Shown in pieces: positions 1 to 5,470 of a stretch of DNA of 5,996 bases (positions within the stretch are counted from its first letter, which is position 1; each line of letters begins with the position of its first letter). Made by a program: the position numbers and the translations under genes. The stretch spans positions 1-5,996 of the forward strand of contig JALVCM010000013.1 in assembly GCA_027010005.1 (NCBI GenBank), read 5' to 3'. The notes under the pieces were generated by a model. That model was not told where the DNA came from and did no database searches. It saw only the letters and a program-made list of their open reading frames with translations. Origin of the DNA: Thiohalobacter sp. GTDB taxonomy: Bacteria; Pseudomonadota; Gammaproteobacteria; DSM-19610.

Positions 1-22
1 CGAACAGTCTCCAACGACTCAT
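1..22 (-). CDS. Possible start of the next minus-strand gene (cut by window edge)
   Basis: An ATG at 22-20 on the minus strand opens a frame reading MSRWRLF up to the edge of the window. A weak purine stretch (GAGG, about 11 nt upstream) could serve as its ribosome binding site. Only seven codons are visible, so this may be chance. Its support is only position and orientation: it would be the next gene after apaH in the same direction, about 120 nt away. No product can be suggested. Confidence 0.15.
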
Positions 23-141
23 GACGTGGACGGCCTCAGCCCTTTCTCCTGTCTCGCAGGAAATATCCTATTACTTGCGAGCAACTTCAAGCATAGGATG
101 ACGGGGTTGGACAGACCGGCGCTTTCCACCGATGTCAGTTG
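1..141. other. Non-coding tail downstream of apaH with two small hairpins
   Basis: No convincing gene is seen here. Two inverted repeats are visible: TCCTG/CAGGA at 47-51 and 57-61 (5-bp stem, 5-nt loop), and ATCCTAT/ATAGGAT at 65-71 and 93-99 (7-bp stem, 21-nt loop). Neither is followed by a T-run on either strand, so neither qualifies as a standard intrinsic terminator, although they could help end apaH transcription. On the plus strand, one frame is open from the window edge to a TGA at 99-101 and another to a TGA at 200-202. Either could be the tail of a convergent gene, as folA is beside apaH in E. coli, but I recognise no protein in them. Confidence 0.4.
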
Positions 142-972
142 CTATTTTTCCTCCAGCGGTGACATCGCCCCCGGACAGGCATACTCCACCCGCTCCGGCT
201 GAACCCCGTCTACCCGCAGCGCCGTCAGCGTCCCGCCCCACAGGCAACCCGTATCCAGTGCATGCACCCCGTTCCCGTCATAGGACCCCAGTGTCGACCA
301 GTGACCGAACAGGATATTCATGTCAGCGCTTTTTCTTGGCCACTCGAACCAGGGCCTGAGATGCTTCGGTTGAGTCCCGGGCGCGCCCTTGTGTTCCAGT
401 GCCAGCCTGCCGTTGGCGTCGCAGTAGCGCAGTCGTGTCAGACAATTGGTGATAAATCGCAGGCGGTCATGGCCGTGCAGGGAGTCAGACCACAGGTTGG
501 GGTGATTGCCGTACATGGTTTCGAGAAAATCCAGATAGTCCGGGCCGCGTAATACCTGCTCTACCTCGGCCGCACACTGCTGTGCTGTCCGCAGGTCCCA
601 CTGTGGCGGCAGCCCGGCGTGAATCAGCGTGTAGCCGGTCTGGCGGTCATGGTGAAGCAGGGGGCGGTGACGTAACCACTCAAGCAACTCCGGACCATCC
701 CTGGCATCCATGATCTGCTGCAGGGTGTCCCTGTGTTTGCGGTATTTTGGAATGTGCGCCGAGGCAAGCAGGTGCAGGTCGTGGTTACCGAGTACTGTGG
801 TGGCATTCAGATGATGGAGAAAGCGCAGGGTTTCGAGTGATTTCGGGCCACGGTTGACGAGATCGCCGGCGAACCAGAGCGTATCGTGGCGGGCATCGTA
901 TCCGGTCTGTTCCAGCAGGGCCTGGAGTTCATCAAAGCAGCCCTGGATATCGCCGATCGCCCAGATTGCCAC
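142..972 (-). CDS. apaH: Bis(5'-nucleosyl)-tetraphosphatase, symmetrical (Ap4A hydrolase)
   Basis: ApaH cleaves diadenosine tetraphosphate symmetrically to two ADP in the cytoplasm; in enterobacteria it can also remove Np4 caps from RNA 5' ends. The 276-residue protein has the metallophosphatase signature in order: GDIQG (residues 7-11), GDLVNRG (36-42), GNHD (62-65) and HAG (118-120). The ApaH-typical FGHW and ALDTGCLWGGTL stretches lie in the last 60 residues. Length matches the family (E. coli about 280). Residue 10 is Gln where E. coli has His; I recall the same in Pseudomonas-type ApaH, so I do not read it as inactivation. The start codon is GTG (972-970), only 3 nt after the apaG stop and without a clear Shine-Dalgarno sequence. 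This suggests translation is coupled to apaG. The protein ends SPLEEK at a TAG. Confidence 0.97.
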   Translation of the reverse strand: MAIWAIGDIQGCFDELQALLEQTGYDARHDTLWFAGDLVNRGPKSLETLRFLHHLNATTVLGNHDLHLLASAHIPKYRKHRDTLQQIMDARDGPELLEWLRHRPLLHHDRQTGYTLIHAGLPPQWDLRTAQQCAAEVEQVLRGPDYLDFLETMYGNHPNLWSDSLHGHDRLRFITNCLTRLRYCDANGRLALEHKGAPGTQPKHLRPWFEWPRKSADMNILFGHWSTLGSYDGNGVHALDTGCLWGGTLTALRVDGVQPERVEYACPGAMSPLEEK

Positions 973-975
973 CGG

Positions 976-1356
976 TCAGTGCAGGATACGCGGAATTGAC
1001 AGGCTGAAAGGCGGGATGTCGGCATCAAATTCAACGCCATCGTCGGCGACCATCTGGTAGCTGCCTTTCATGCTGCCGACAGGTGTTTCCAGCATGGTGC
1101 CGCTGGTGTAACGGAAGTGTTCGCCGGGCTTGAGGTACGGTTGTTCTCCAATGACCCCTTCACCCTTGACTTCCTGTACCCGGTTGTTGGCGTCGGTGAT
1201 GACCCAGTGCCGGCGCAGCAGCTGTGCGGGTACATTGCCACAGTTCTCGATGGTGATGGTGTAGGCAAAAACATAGCGCCCCTGCTCGGGGAGCGATTGT
1301 TCCTCGATGTAATGCGTCTCTACATCGACCTTGATATCGTAACTGTCTACTGCCAT
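976..1356 (-). CDS. apaG: ApaG family protein (Co2+/Mg2+ efflux protein by annotation)
   Basis: ApaG is a small single-domain protein with a fibronectin-III-like beta sandwich. Its biochemical role is not settled: bacterial homologues are annotated as linked to Co2+/Mg2+ efflux, and the fold also occurs in eukaryotic F-box proteins. The 126-residue length fits the family (E. coli 125). Diagnostic blocks are RRHWVITD (48-55), the glycine-rich [15 protein letters not shown] (65-79), and [20 protein letters not shown] (83-102). The ATG at 1356-1354 is preceded by AAGGAG with 7-nt spacing, which fixes this start. It heads an apaG-apaH pair. Unlike in E. coli, rsmA is not directly upstream: about 1.07 kb with two opposing genes intervenes, so the pair probably has its own promoter between 1357 and about 1500. 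I see no convincing -35/-10 pair there. Confidence 0.96.
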   Translation of the reverse strand: MAVDSYDIKVDVETHYIEEQSLPEQGRYVFAYTITIENCGNVPAQLLRRHWVITDANNRVQEVKGEGVIGEQPYLKPGEHFRYTSGTMLETPVGSMKGSYQMVADDGVEFDADIPPFSLSIPRILH

Positions 1357-1363
1357 GAATAAA

Positions 1364-1369
1364 CTCCTT
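1364..1369 (-). promoter_or_regulatory. Ribosome binding site of apaG
   Basis: AAGGAG on the minus strand lies 7 nt before the ATG of apaG. It is one of the two strongest Shine-Dalgarno matches I noticed in the window. It fits apaG being the first gene of its own transcript, whereas the coupled genes surA, pdxA, rsmA and apaH have weak or no sites. Confidence 0.75.
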
Positions 1370-1391
1370 AATACACTGACAGGATACGTGC

Positions 1392-1450
1392 TTTACGGCG
1401 GAGCGTACAGATTACCCCTGTGGATTCCGTGGGAGGCGCGACGCCGTAAA
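1392..1450. repeat. 9-bp perfect inverted repeat in the apaG / small-gene spacer
   Basis: TTTACGGCG at 1392-1400 is the exact reverse complement of CGCCGTAAA at 1442-1450, with 41 nt between the arms. It lies in the 139-nt divergent spacer between apaG and the 71-residue gene. In RNA it would form a 9-bp stem in the 5' leader of either gene. As DNA, the arms could be two half-sites for a regulator. Just beyond the right arm is an AT-rich tract (about 1457-1473) that may hold the -10 region of a promoter, but no good -35 partner was found. Function is not known. Confidence 0.45.
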
Positions 1451-1484
1451 CAGGTCTATATTTATATTAAATACTTTGACGCGC

Positions 1485-1490
1485 AGGAGG
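1485..1490 (+). promoter_or_regulatory. Ribosome binding site that sets the start of the 71-residue gene
   Basis: A perfect AGGAGG lies 5 nt before the ATG at 1496. The in-frame ATG at 1355 has no such site, so this motif decides in favour of the shorter protein. Confidence 0.75.
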
Positions 1491-1495
1491 ATGTT

Positions 1496-1711
1496 ATGTT
1501 CCTGAAAGACAAGAGCACGGGTGATCTGGTGGAAGTTCTGGACCTGGCGGCGATGGTGGATCCCTGTCGTGCCGAACTGGAAGGGCGTTACCACGCCGGA
1601 GAGGAATTGCAGGACCCGGCGCCGTTTGAAAAAAAACAGCTGGCGTTTCCCTCGGGGGAAGAATTACCGCGTTGCTGGGTGGATGTGGGATATCGCGGCA
1701 CACAGCATTAG
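1496..1711 (+). CDS. Conserved-looking small hypothetical protein, 71 aa
   Basis: Function is not recognised. The protein starts MFLKDKSTGDLVEVLDLAAM and ends with a cluster of distinctive residues, FPSGEELPRCWVDVGYR (about residues 50-66). A central GRYHAGEELQDP segment precedes it. It is acidic, soluble, and without a signal peptide or membrane segment. I have an unverified recollection of similar short gammaproteobacterial proteins, sometimes labelled acetyltransferase, but nothing like an acetyltransferase fold is visible. The start at 1496 is chosen because AGGAGG lies 5 nt upstream; a longer in-frame version from 1355 would overlap apaG and has no binding site. The gene runs opposite to the surrounding operon. 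Its stop codon TAG is formed at the left edge of a 112-bp inserted element, whose insertion left the protein unchanged. Confidence 0.75.
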   Translation: MFLKDKSTGDLVEVLDLAAMVDPCRAELEGRYHAGEELQDPAPFEKKQLAFPSGEELPRCWVDVGYRGTQH

Positions 1712-1822
1712 AGAACCTCTGATAAATTCGTCATACCGGCGTATGCCGGTATCCATGTCATTGAAACCGCTGGATTCCGGCATACGCCGGAATGACGGAA
1801 AACAAATTAATCATAGGTTCCC
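1711..1822. mobile_element. 112-bp MITE-like non-autonomous element with terminal inverted repeats
   Basis: The ends are inverted copies: GAGAACCTCTGATAAATT (1711-1728) and, read on the minus strand, GGGAACCTATGATTAATT (1822-1805), matching at 15 of 18 positions. The trinucleotide TTA flanks both sides (1708-1710 and 1823-1825), as expected for a 3-bp target duplication; T-N-A-type duplications are known for parts of the IS5 family. There is no coding capacity, so movement would need a transposase supplied elsewhere. Inside, two longer arms form a near-perfect palindrome (separate entry). Seven extra bases (1798-1804) on the right side shift the outer arms relative to the inner ones. The family assignment is inference; no full-length relative is visible in the window. 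Confidence 0.6.
1729..1797. repeat. REP-like double hairpin inside the small element
   Basis: Two 27-nt arms (1729-1755 and 1771-1797) are inverted copies with two mismatches, separated by 15 nt. Each arm also folds alone into a perfect 8-bp hairpin with a 4-nt loop: ATACCGGC/GCCGGTAT around GTAT (1733-1752), and ATTCCGGC/GCCGGAAT around ATAC (1774-1793). The GTCATTCCGGC-type core resembles palindromic repeats scattered in many proteobacterial genomes. In RNA the structure would sit directly after the stop of the 71-residue gene and could protect or end its transcript. There is no T-run. Confidence 0.7.
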
Positions 1823-1988
1823 TTAGATATTGGGCTTGTATATCAATATGTTAGGTAGATTCGGGTGTATCACCCTGTCAGCTGTATATATGCCGGAAAT
1901 GTGAACGCGTTAACAGAAGTACCGCTCGATTTCATGAATGATGCCAACGTACCCCCAAAGTATCGGGGAACTCACTGGCGGTGTTGCT

Positions 1989-2414
1989 ATGAACACAATG
2001 AAATCAAGGCGTTATCGGAAGCCGGACCTGATGGTTATCCTGACCTGCAGTGTCGCGCTCGGGGTGGTGTTGAGCAGTGTCGCACAAGCCGATGAAGCGC
2101 CTGGAGGCAACCGGTCGCAGCCAGGTTATTTGCAACAGTTCGGAGCAGAAATCATATCCGGTGAGTGGCTGCAGTCGTTCTCGAATTTTGATCTGACCGC
2201 CCGGCTGAAAAACTGGCGGCCAAAAATTGAAATCGACAACGGGGGAGACGGTATGCGTATTTCCCATCCCTTCGGCGGTCACGGGCCGGCACTGAAATTC
2301 TCCACCAGTATTCCCGGGCATGTGAAACGCAGTTTGCGTGCCGGCGGTGATACCCAGGTAGGCAGCCTTAACGACAATCCTGACGGATACCTTTTCCTGC
2401 AGCGCCGCTGGTAG
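1989..2414 (+). CDS. Hypothetical secreted/periplasmic protein with signal peptide, 141 aa
   Basis: No family is recognised. From the ATG at 1989 the protein begins with a basic segment containing KSRRYRK, then a hydrophobic stretch (MVILTCSVALGVVLSSV, about residues 15-31), then AQA before DEAP. This is a textbook Sec signal peptide with predicted cleavage near residue 34. The cysteine in LTCS is not a lipobox because Thr precedes it. The mature part of about 107 residues is polar and Gly-rich, with FGGHGPALKFSTSIPGHV as its most distinctive segment, and ends LFLQRRW. A longer reading from 1938 would bury the signal peptide, so I prefer 1989; an ATG at 1998 is also possible. No start has a good Shine-Dalgarno sequence. 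The gene is convergent with rsmA, leaving 12 nt between stops. Confidence 0.6.
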   Translation: MNTMKSRRYRKPDLMVILTCSVALGVVLSSVAQADEAPGGNRSQPGYLQQFGAEIISGEWLQSFSNFDLTARLKNWRPKIEIDNGGDGMRISHPFGGHGPALKFSTSIPGHVKRSLRAGGDTQVGSLNDNPDGYLFLQRRW

Positions 2415-2422
2415 CCGGCGCT
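2401..2422. terminator. Possible bidirectional terminator hairpin between convergent genes
   Basis: AGCGCCG (2401-2407) and CGGCGCT (2416-2422) form a perfect 7-bp GC-rich stem with an 8-nt loop, placed where the plus-strand gene (stop 2412-2414) and rsmA (stop 2429-2427) meet. On the plus strand it is followed by the weakly T-rich TCTCTC; on the minus strand there is no T-run. It is a plausible but not classical terminator, overlapping the last codons of the plus-strand gene. Confidence 0.35.
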
Positions 2423-2426
2423 TCTC

Positions 2427-3218
2427 TCAGTCTTCCTGAACATCCATTCGCGCGAGCCGGTTGGCCAGCCTGATATATTGCTCCAGGCTGATGGTTTCCG
2501 GCCGTGCGCCGGGATCGACCTCCGCAGCCTCGATCTGTTCGGCGGGCAGCAGCGTCTTCAGTGTATTGCGCAGTGTCTTGCGGCGCTGGGAGAAAGCGGT
2601 TCGTACCAGCAGGGACAGGCTGGCAAGGTCGTCGAGCCGGGCAGGAGGCTGTTGCCAGGGCGTCAGTCTGACCACGGCGGATTCCACTTTGGGTGCCGGA
2701 GTGAAAGCGCCGGGTTTGACCCGGAACAACGGGTCGACCTTGCAGTGGTACTGGATCATCACAGACAGCCGGCCATAGTCGCGGTTACCCGGCACTGCAG
2801 CCATTCGATCCACGACTTCTTTCTGCAGCATGAAATGCATGTCCTGGATGACGGATGACTGGTCGATCAGGTGAAACAGCAGGGGTGTGGAAATATTGTA
2901 GGGCAGGTTTCCCACCACGCGCAGGTGGTCACTCCCGGCCAGTGCACGAAAGTCGAACTTCAGCACATCCTGCTGGTGAATGATCAATTCACCGATTCCG
3001 GCCACCTTGTTCCTGAGTGGCTGTATCAGGTCACGGTCCAGCTCTACCACGTCGAGTTTTCCGCAGGCTTCCAGTAACGGCAGGGTAATCGCACCCTGGC
3101 CCGGACCGATTTCCACGATTCTCTGACCGGGTTGCGGGCTGACCGATTGCACAATGCGCTGGATGACACCGGCATCGTGAAGAAAATTCTGTCCAAAACG
3201 TTTACGTGCCTTGTGCAT
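2427..3218 (-). CDS. rsmA: 16S rRNA (adenine1518-N6/adenine1519-N6)-dimethyltransferase
   Basis: RsmA (KsgA) transfers four methyl groups from S-adenosylmethionine to the two adjacent adenosines in the 3' terminal helix of 16S rRNA, a late check in 30S subunit assembly. The 263-residue protein shows the expected series: RKRFGQNFL (5-13), the SAM-binding VEIGPGQGAIT (35-45), the acidic VELDRD (58-63), the catalytic NLPYNIS (104-110), and FTPAPKVES (172-180). A C-terminal SQRRKTLRN segment of the RNA-binding helical domain follows. Length is near the E. coli protein (273). Its ATG overlaps the pdxA stop by one base (TGATG), which points to coupled translation. Here it is the last gene of the lptD-surA-pdxA-rsmA run, because opposing genes lie beyond it. 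Loss of this enzyme gives kasugamycin resistance in known bacteria. Confidence 0.98.
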   Translation of the reverse strand: MHKARKRFGQNFLHDAGVIQRIVQSVSPQPGQRIVEIGPGQGAITLPLLEACGKLDVVELDRDLIQPLRNKVAGIGELIIHQQDVLKFDFRALAGSDHLRVVGNLPYNISTPLLFHLIDQSSVIQDMHFMLQKEVVDRMAAVPGNRDYGRLSVMIQYHCKVDPLFRVKPGAFTPAPKVESAVVRLTPWQQPPARLDDLASLSLLVRTAFSQRRKTLRNTLKTLLPAEQIEAAEVDPGARPETISLEQYIRLANRLARMDVQED

Positions 3219-4183
3219 CAGCCGGCCATCCCGATAGCACAGTCGATGGCGGCAATCAGGCTGCCGGGGTCGGCGCGGTGTGTTCCGGCAATCTCCAGGG
3301 CGGTGCCGTGGTCCACCGAGGTGCGCACGAGCGGCAGGCCCAGCGTGATGTTGATCGCCTGGCCGAAGCCCATGTGCTTGAGGACCGGCAGGCCCTGGTC
3401 GTGGTACATGCTCAGCACCGCATCGGCCCTGGCAAGCCAGGGGGGTGTAAAAAGTGTATCGGCCGGCAAGGGTCCGGTGAGATCCATGCCTTCGGCGGAC
3501 AGCTGTTCGATCACCGGGCGGATGACGCTGTCGTCTTCGTGCCCGAGATGACCGCCTTCACCGGCGTGCGGGTTCAGTCCGGCGACCAGTACGCGTGGTG
3601 TGCTGATATGAAAATGTGACTGCAGGTCCCGGTACAGGCAGCGGATGATGGCTTCGAGACTTTCCCGGGTGATTGCAGCGGGTACCTCGGACAGTGGCAG
3701 GTGTGTTGTTGCCAGCGCCACCCGCAGGCCGGGTGCCGCCAGCATCATTACGACCTGTGCACTTCGGGTTTTTTCCGCCAGGTATTCGGTATGACCGGTG
3801 AAAGGAATGCCGGCATCATTGATGACAGCCTTGTGTACCGGTGCGGTCACCATGGCGTCAAAGGTTTTGTCCAGGCAACCCTGGATGGCAGTGTCCAGCG
3901 TCTGTAATACATAGCCGGCATTGTCAGGATTGAGTACCCCGGCATGCGAGGGTGTATGGAGATTTACCGGTGTGATGCACAGCCGACCCTTTTGAGCAGG
4001 GGTGGCGGGGTTGAAGCGCGGCAGGTCAGTGAGTGGTTTTGCTGCTGCCGTACGTTCATTGAGAAGTGCCGGGTCACCGATCAGTACCAGTTCTGCCTCA
4101 AACTGACTGGCATCCAGTGCCGCACACAGTTCCGGTCCGATGCCTGCCGGTTCACCCGTGGTAATGGCAATGCGCGGGGTCAC
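3218..4183 (-). CDS. pdxA: 4-hydroxythreonine-4-phosphate dehydrogenase
   Basis: PdxA oxidises 4-phosphooxy-L-threonine with NAD+. The product decarboxylates to 3-amino-2-oxopropyl phosphate, a direct precursor used by PdxJ in the DXP-dependent route to pyridoxal phosphate. The 321-residue sequence begins TTGEPAGIGPE (8-18) and contains the substrate-binding FTGHTEY (128-134). Its three metal-ligand histidines are at 161 (TTHLPL), 206 (NPHAGEGG) and 261 (YHDQGLP), matching E. coli 166, 211 and 266 with a constant offset. SVDHGTA (289-295) is also intact. All key residues are present, so the enzyme should be active. The start is GTG at 4183-4181, overlapping the surA stop by 4 nt. No strong Shine-Dalgarno sequence is seen, consistent with coupling to surA. 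Confidence 0.98.
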   Translation of the reverse strand: MTPRIAITTGEPAGIGPELCAALDASQFEAELVLIGDPALLNERTAAAKPLTDLPRFNPATPAQKGRLCITPVNLHTPSHAGVLNPDNAGYVLQTLDTAIQGCLDKTFDAMVTAPVHKAVINDAGIPFTGHTEYLAEKTRSAQVVMMLAAPGLRVALATTHLPLSEVPAAITRESLEAIIRCLYRDLQSHFHISTPRVLVAGLNPHAGEGGHLGHEDDSVIRPVIEQLSAEGMDLTGPLPADTLFTPPWLARADAVLSMYHDQGLPVLKHMGFGQAINITLGLPLVRTSVDHGTALEIAGTHRADPGSLIAAIDCAIGMAG

Positions 4184-5463
4184 GATCCGTTATCAAGATA
4201 CTCGACGTAGGCCTCGTCCCGCAGCCGCCGTAACCAGATCTCCAGTTCTTCATCGGTCTTGCGTTGACGAATCGATTCACGCACACGGGCACGGCGATAG
4301 GCTTTGGTGTCATCGTGTTCGCGGCGATCCAGCACCTTGATCAGGTGCCAGCCGAAGCGGCTCTTGATCGGTTTGCTGACTTCGCCGACCTCAAGTTCGT
4401 TCATGGCTTTCTCGAACTCGGGCACCATCTTGCCCGGGCTGACCCAGCCAAGGCTGCCGCCTTCACTGGCCGAGCCGGGATCCTGTGAGTGGGCGCGTGC
4501 CAGCTCGGCAAAATCGTCACCGGCCATAATGCGGTCGTAAAGCTGGGTAATACGTGTCTTGACCTCGTCTTCCGATACCAGTGCATCCGGTCTCAGCAGG
4601 ATGTGGCTGGCCAGCGTCTGGTGGATGGTATGTTGTTCGTCACCACGAATATCCTCGATCTTGATGATATGAAAGCCACTCGGGGTGCGTATCAGGTCAC
4701 TGACCTGGCCGCGTTTCAGCTGTCCGACAACATCGGAGAAGAACGAGGGGAGCTGTCCTGTCCTGCGCCAGCCAAGGTCACCACCGTCGAGTGCATCCTG
4801 ACTGTCCGATTCCGCAATGGCGACCTGCTTGAAGTCTGCACCGTTGTTGAGGCGGGCAAGGATTTCTTCGGCACGTTGCTTCGCTGCCTGGATCTGTTCC
4901 GGGCTGGCGGCTTCCGGCAGGGAGACCAGAATATGCAACAGGTGGTACTCGCGTGACTGGTCATTGAACTCGGCGGCACTGGCCAGCAGGTTGTCGACTT
5001 CCTGTTCAGTGACCTGCACGCGATTATCCACCATCTGCTGGCGAATCCTGTTCATGATGATCTGGTTGCGGAATTCCTCACGGAACGCGACATAATCAAA
5101 ACCGTCCTTTTCCAGGACTTCGCGGAATTCAGTCAGGGTCATGCCGTTCTGTCTGGCCATACTGCGCAGGTTGGTATTCAGCGTTTCATCATCAACGCGG
5201 ATACCGCTGCGCTCGGCAATTTGCAGCTGAAGGTTTTCCAGTATCAGGCGGTCCAGAACCTGCTTGCGCAGGATGTCGCGCGGGGGAAGTTGTGCATCCT
5301 GTTTCTGCAACTGTTCAATCACAAGGCGTTCACGGTTGTCCAGTTCGCTTTGCAGGATGACGTCATTGTTGACCACGGCCACGATGTGATTCAGTGGCAC
5401 ATTGGCGAACAATTGTCCTGGCAGGATAAATACCAGAGTTAGCAAGAGGGATATCAGTTTCAT
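4180..5463 (-). CDS. surA: Periplasmic chaperone / peptidyl-prolyl isomerase SurA
   Basis: SurA escorts unfolded outer-membrane proteins across the periplasm to the BAM complex; LptD is one of its best-known clients. The 427-residue length matches E. coli (428). It starts with a signal peptide (residues 1-20, cut after LFA). The chaperone N-domain follows, with NHIVAVVNNDVILQSEL at 25-41. Two parvulin domains come next: about 172-271 (REYHLLHILV, GGDLGW at 227-232, SGFHIIKI) and about 283-380 (LASHILL, GGSLGW at 335-340, FGWHLIKV). A final helix rich in Arg and Glu (about 388-417) completes the chaperone module. The ATG lies 7 nt after the lptD stop and has only a weak ribosome site, so it is probably co-transcribed with lptD. 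SigmaE control is known in E. coli, but any such promoter would be upstream of this window. Confidence 0.98.
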   Translation of the reverse strand: MKLISLLLTLVFILPGQLFANVPLNHIVAVVNNDVILQSELDNRERLVIEQLQKQDAQLPPRDILRKQVLDRLILENLQLQIAERSGIRVDDETLNTNLRSMARQNGMTLTEFREVLEKDGFDYVAFREEFRNQIIMNRIRQQMVDNRVQVTEQEVDNLLASAAEFNDQSREYHLLHILVSLPEAASPEQIQAAKQRAEEILARLNNGADFKQVAIAESDSQDALDGGDLGWRRTGQLPSFFSDVVGQLKRGQVSDLIRTPSGFHIIKIEDIRGDEQHTIHQTLASHILLRPDALVSEDEVKTRITQLYDRIMAGDDFAELARAHSQDPGSASEGGSLGWVSPGKMVPEFEKAMNELEVGEVSKPIKSRFGWHLIKVLDRREHDDTKAYRRARVRESIRQRKTDEELEIWLRRLRDEAYVEYLDNGS

Positions 5464-5470
5464 TCAGATC

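Noticed and set aside
2..202. Plus-strand frame open from the left edge to a TGA at 200-202.
   Set aside because: It overlaps the 3' end of apaH by about 60 nt, contains no recognisable sequence, and an open frame of this length can arise by chance opposite a gene.
943..945. ApaH has Gln at residue 10 where E. coli has the metal-binding His of GDxHG, a possible inactive enzyme.
   Set aside because: As I recall, GDxQGC is common in non-enteric ApaH proteins such as those of Pseudomonas. All other catalytic motifs are intact.
1457..1475. AT-rich tract with TATATT and AATACT as -10 candidates for the 71-residue gene.
   Set aside because: No credible -35 at the right spacing. The best pair (TAAACA, 17 nt, AATACT) would start transcription almost on the ribosome binding site.
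1355..1495. N-terminal extension giving a 118-residue version of the plus-strand small protein.
   Set aside because: No ribosome binding site before 1355; it would overlap apaG and run through the inverted repeat. The AGGAGG before 1496 explains the shorter start.
1521..1826. Tryptophan-rich 101-residue ORF (MIWWKFWTWRRWW...).
   Set aside because: Out-of-frame shadow of the 71-residue gene that then runs through the inserted element. Its odd composition comes from reading TGG in the wrong frame.
1938..1988. Earlier start for the secreted protein, giving 158 residues.
   Set aside because: It would place 17 polar residues ahead of an otherwise well-formed signal peptide and has no ribosome binding site.
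2031..2060. Cysteine in the hydrophobic stretch (VILTCS) as a lipoprotein cleavage site.
   Set aside because: The residue before Cys is Thr rather than Gly, Ala or Ser, and the hydrophobic core continues well beyond it to an AQA site.
2004..2321. 105-residue minus-strand ORF opposite the secreted-protein gene, which could have joined the operon direction.
   Set aside because: No recognisable features and a composition typical of an antisense shadow; the plus-strand frame has a coherent signal peptide.
3206..3619. Long plus-strand ORFs opposite pdxA, rsmA, surA and lptD (for example 3132-3551, 4489-4956, 5402-5908).
   Set aside because: All are antisense shadows of strongly conserved genes, lacking ribosome sites and family motifs.
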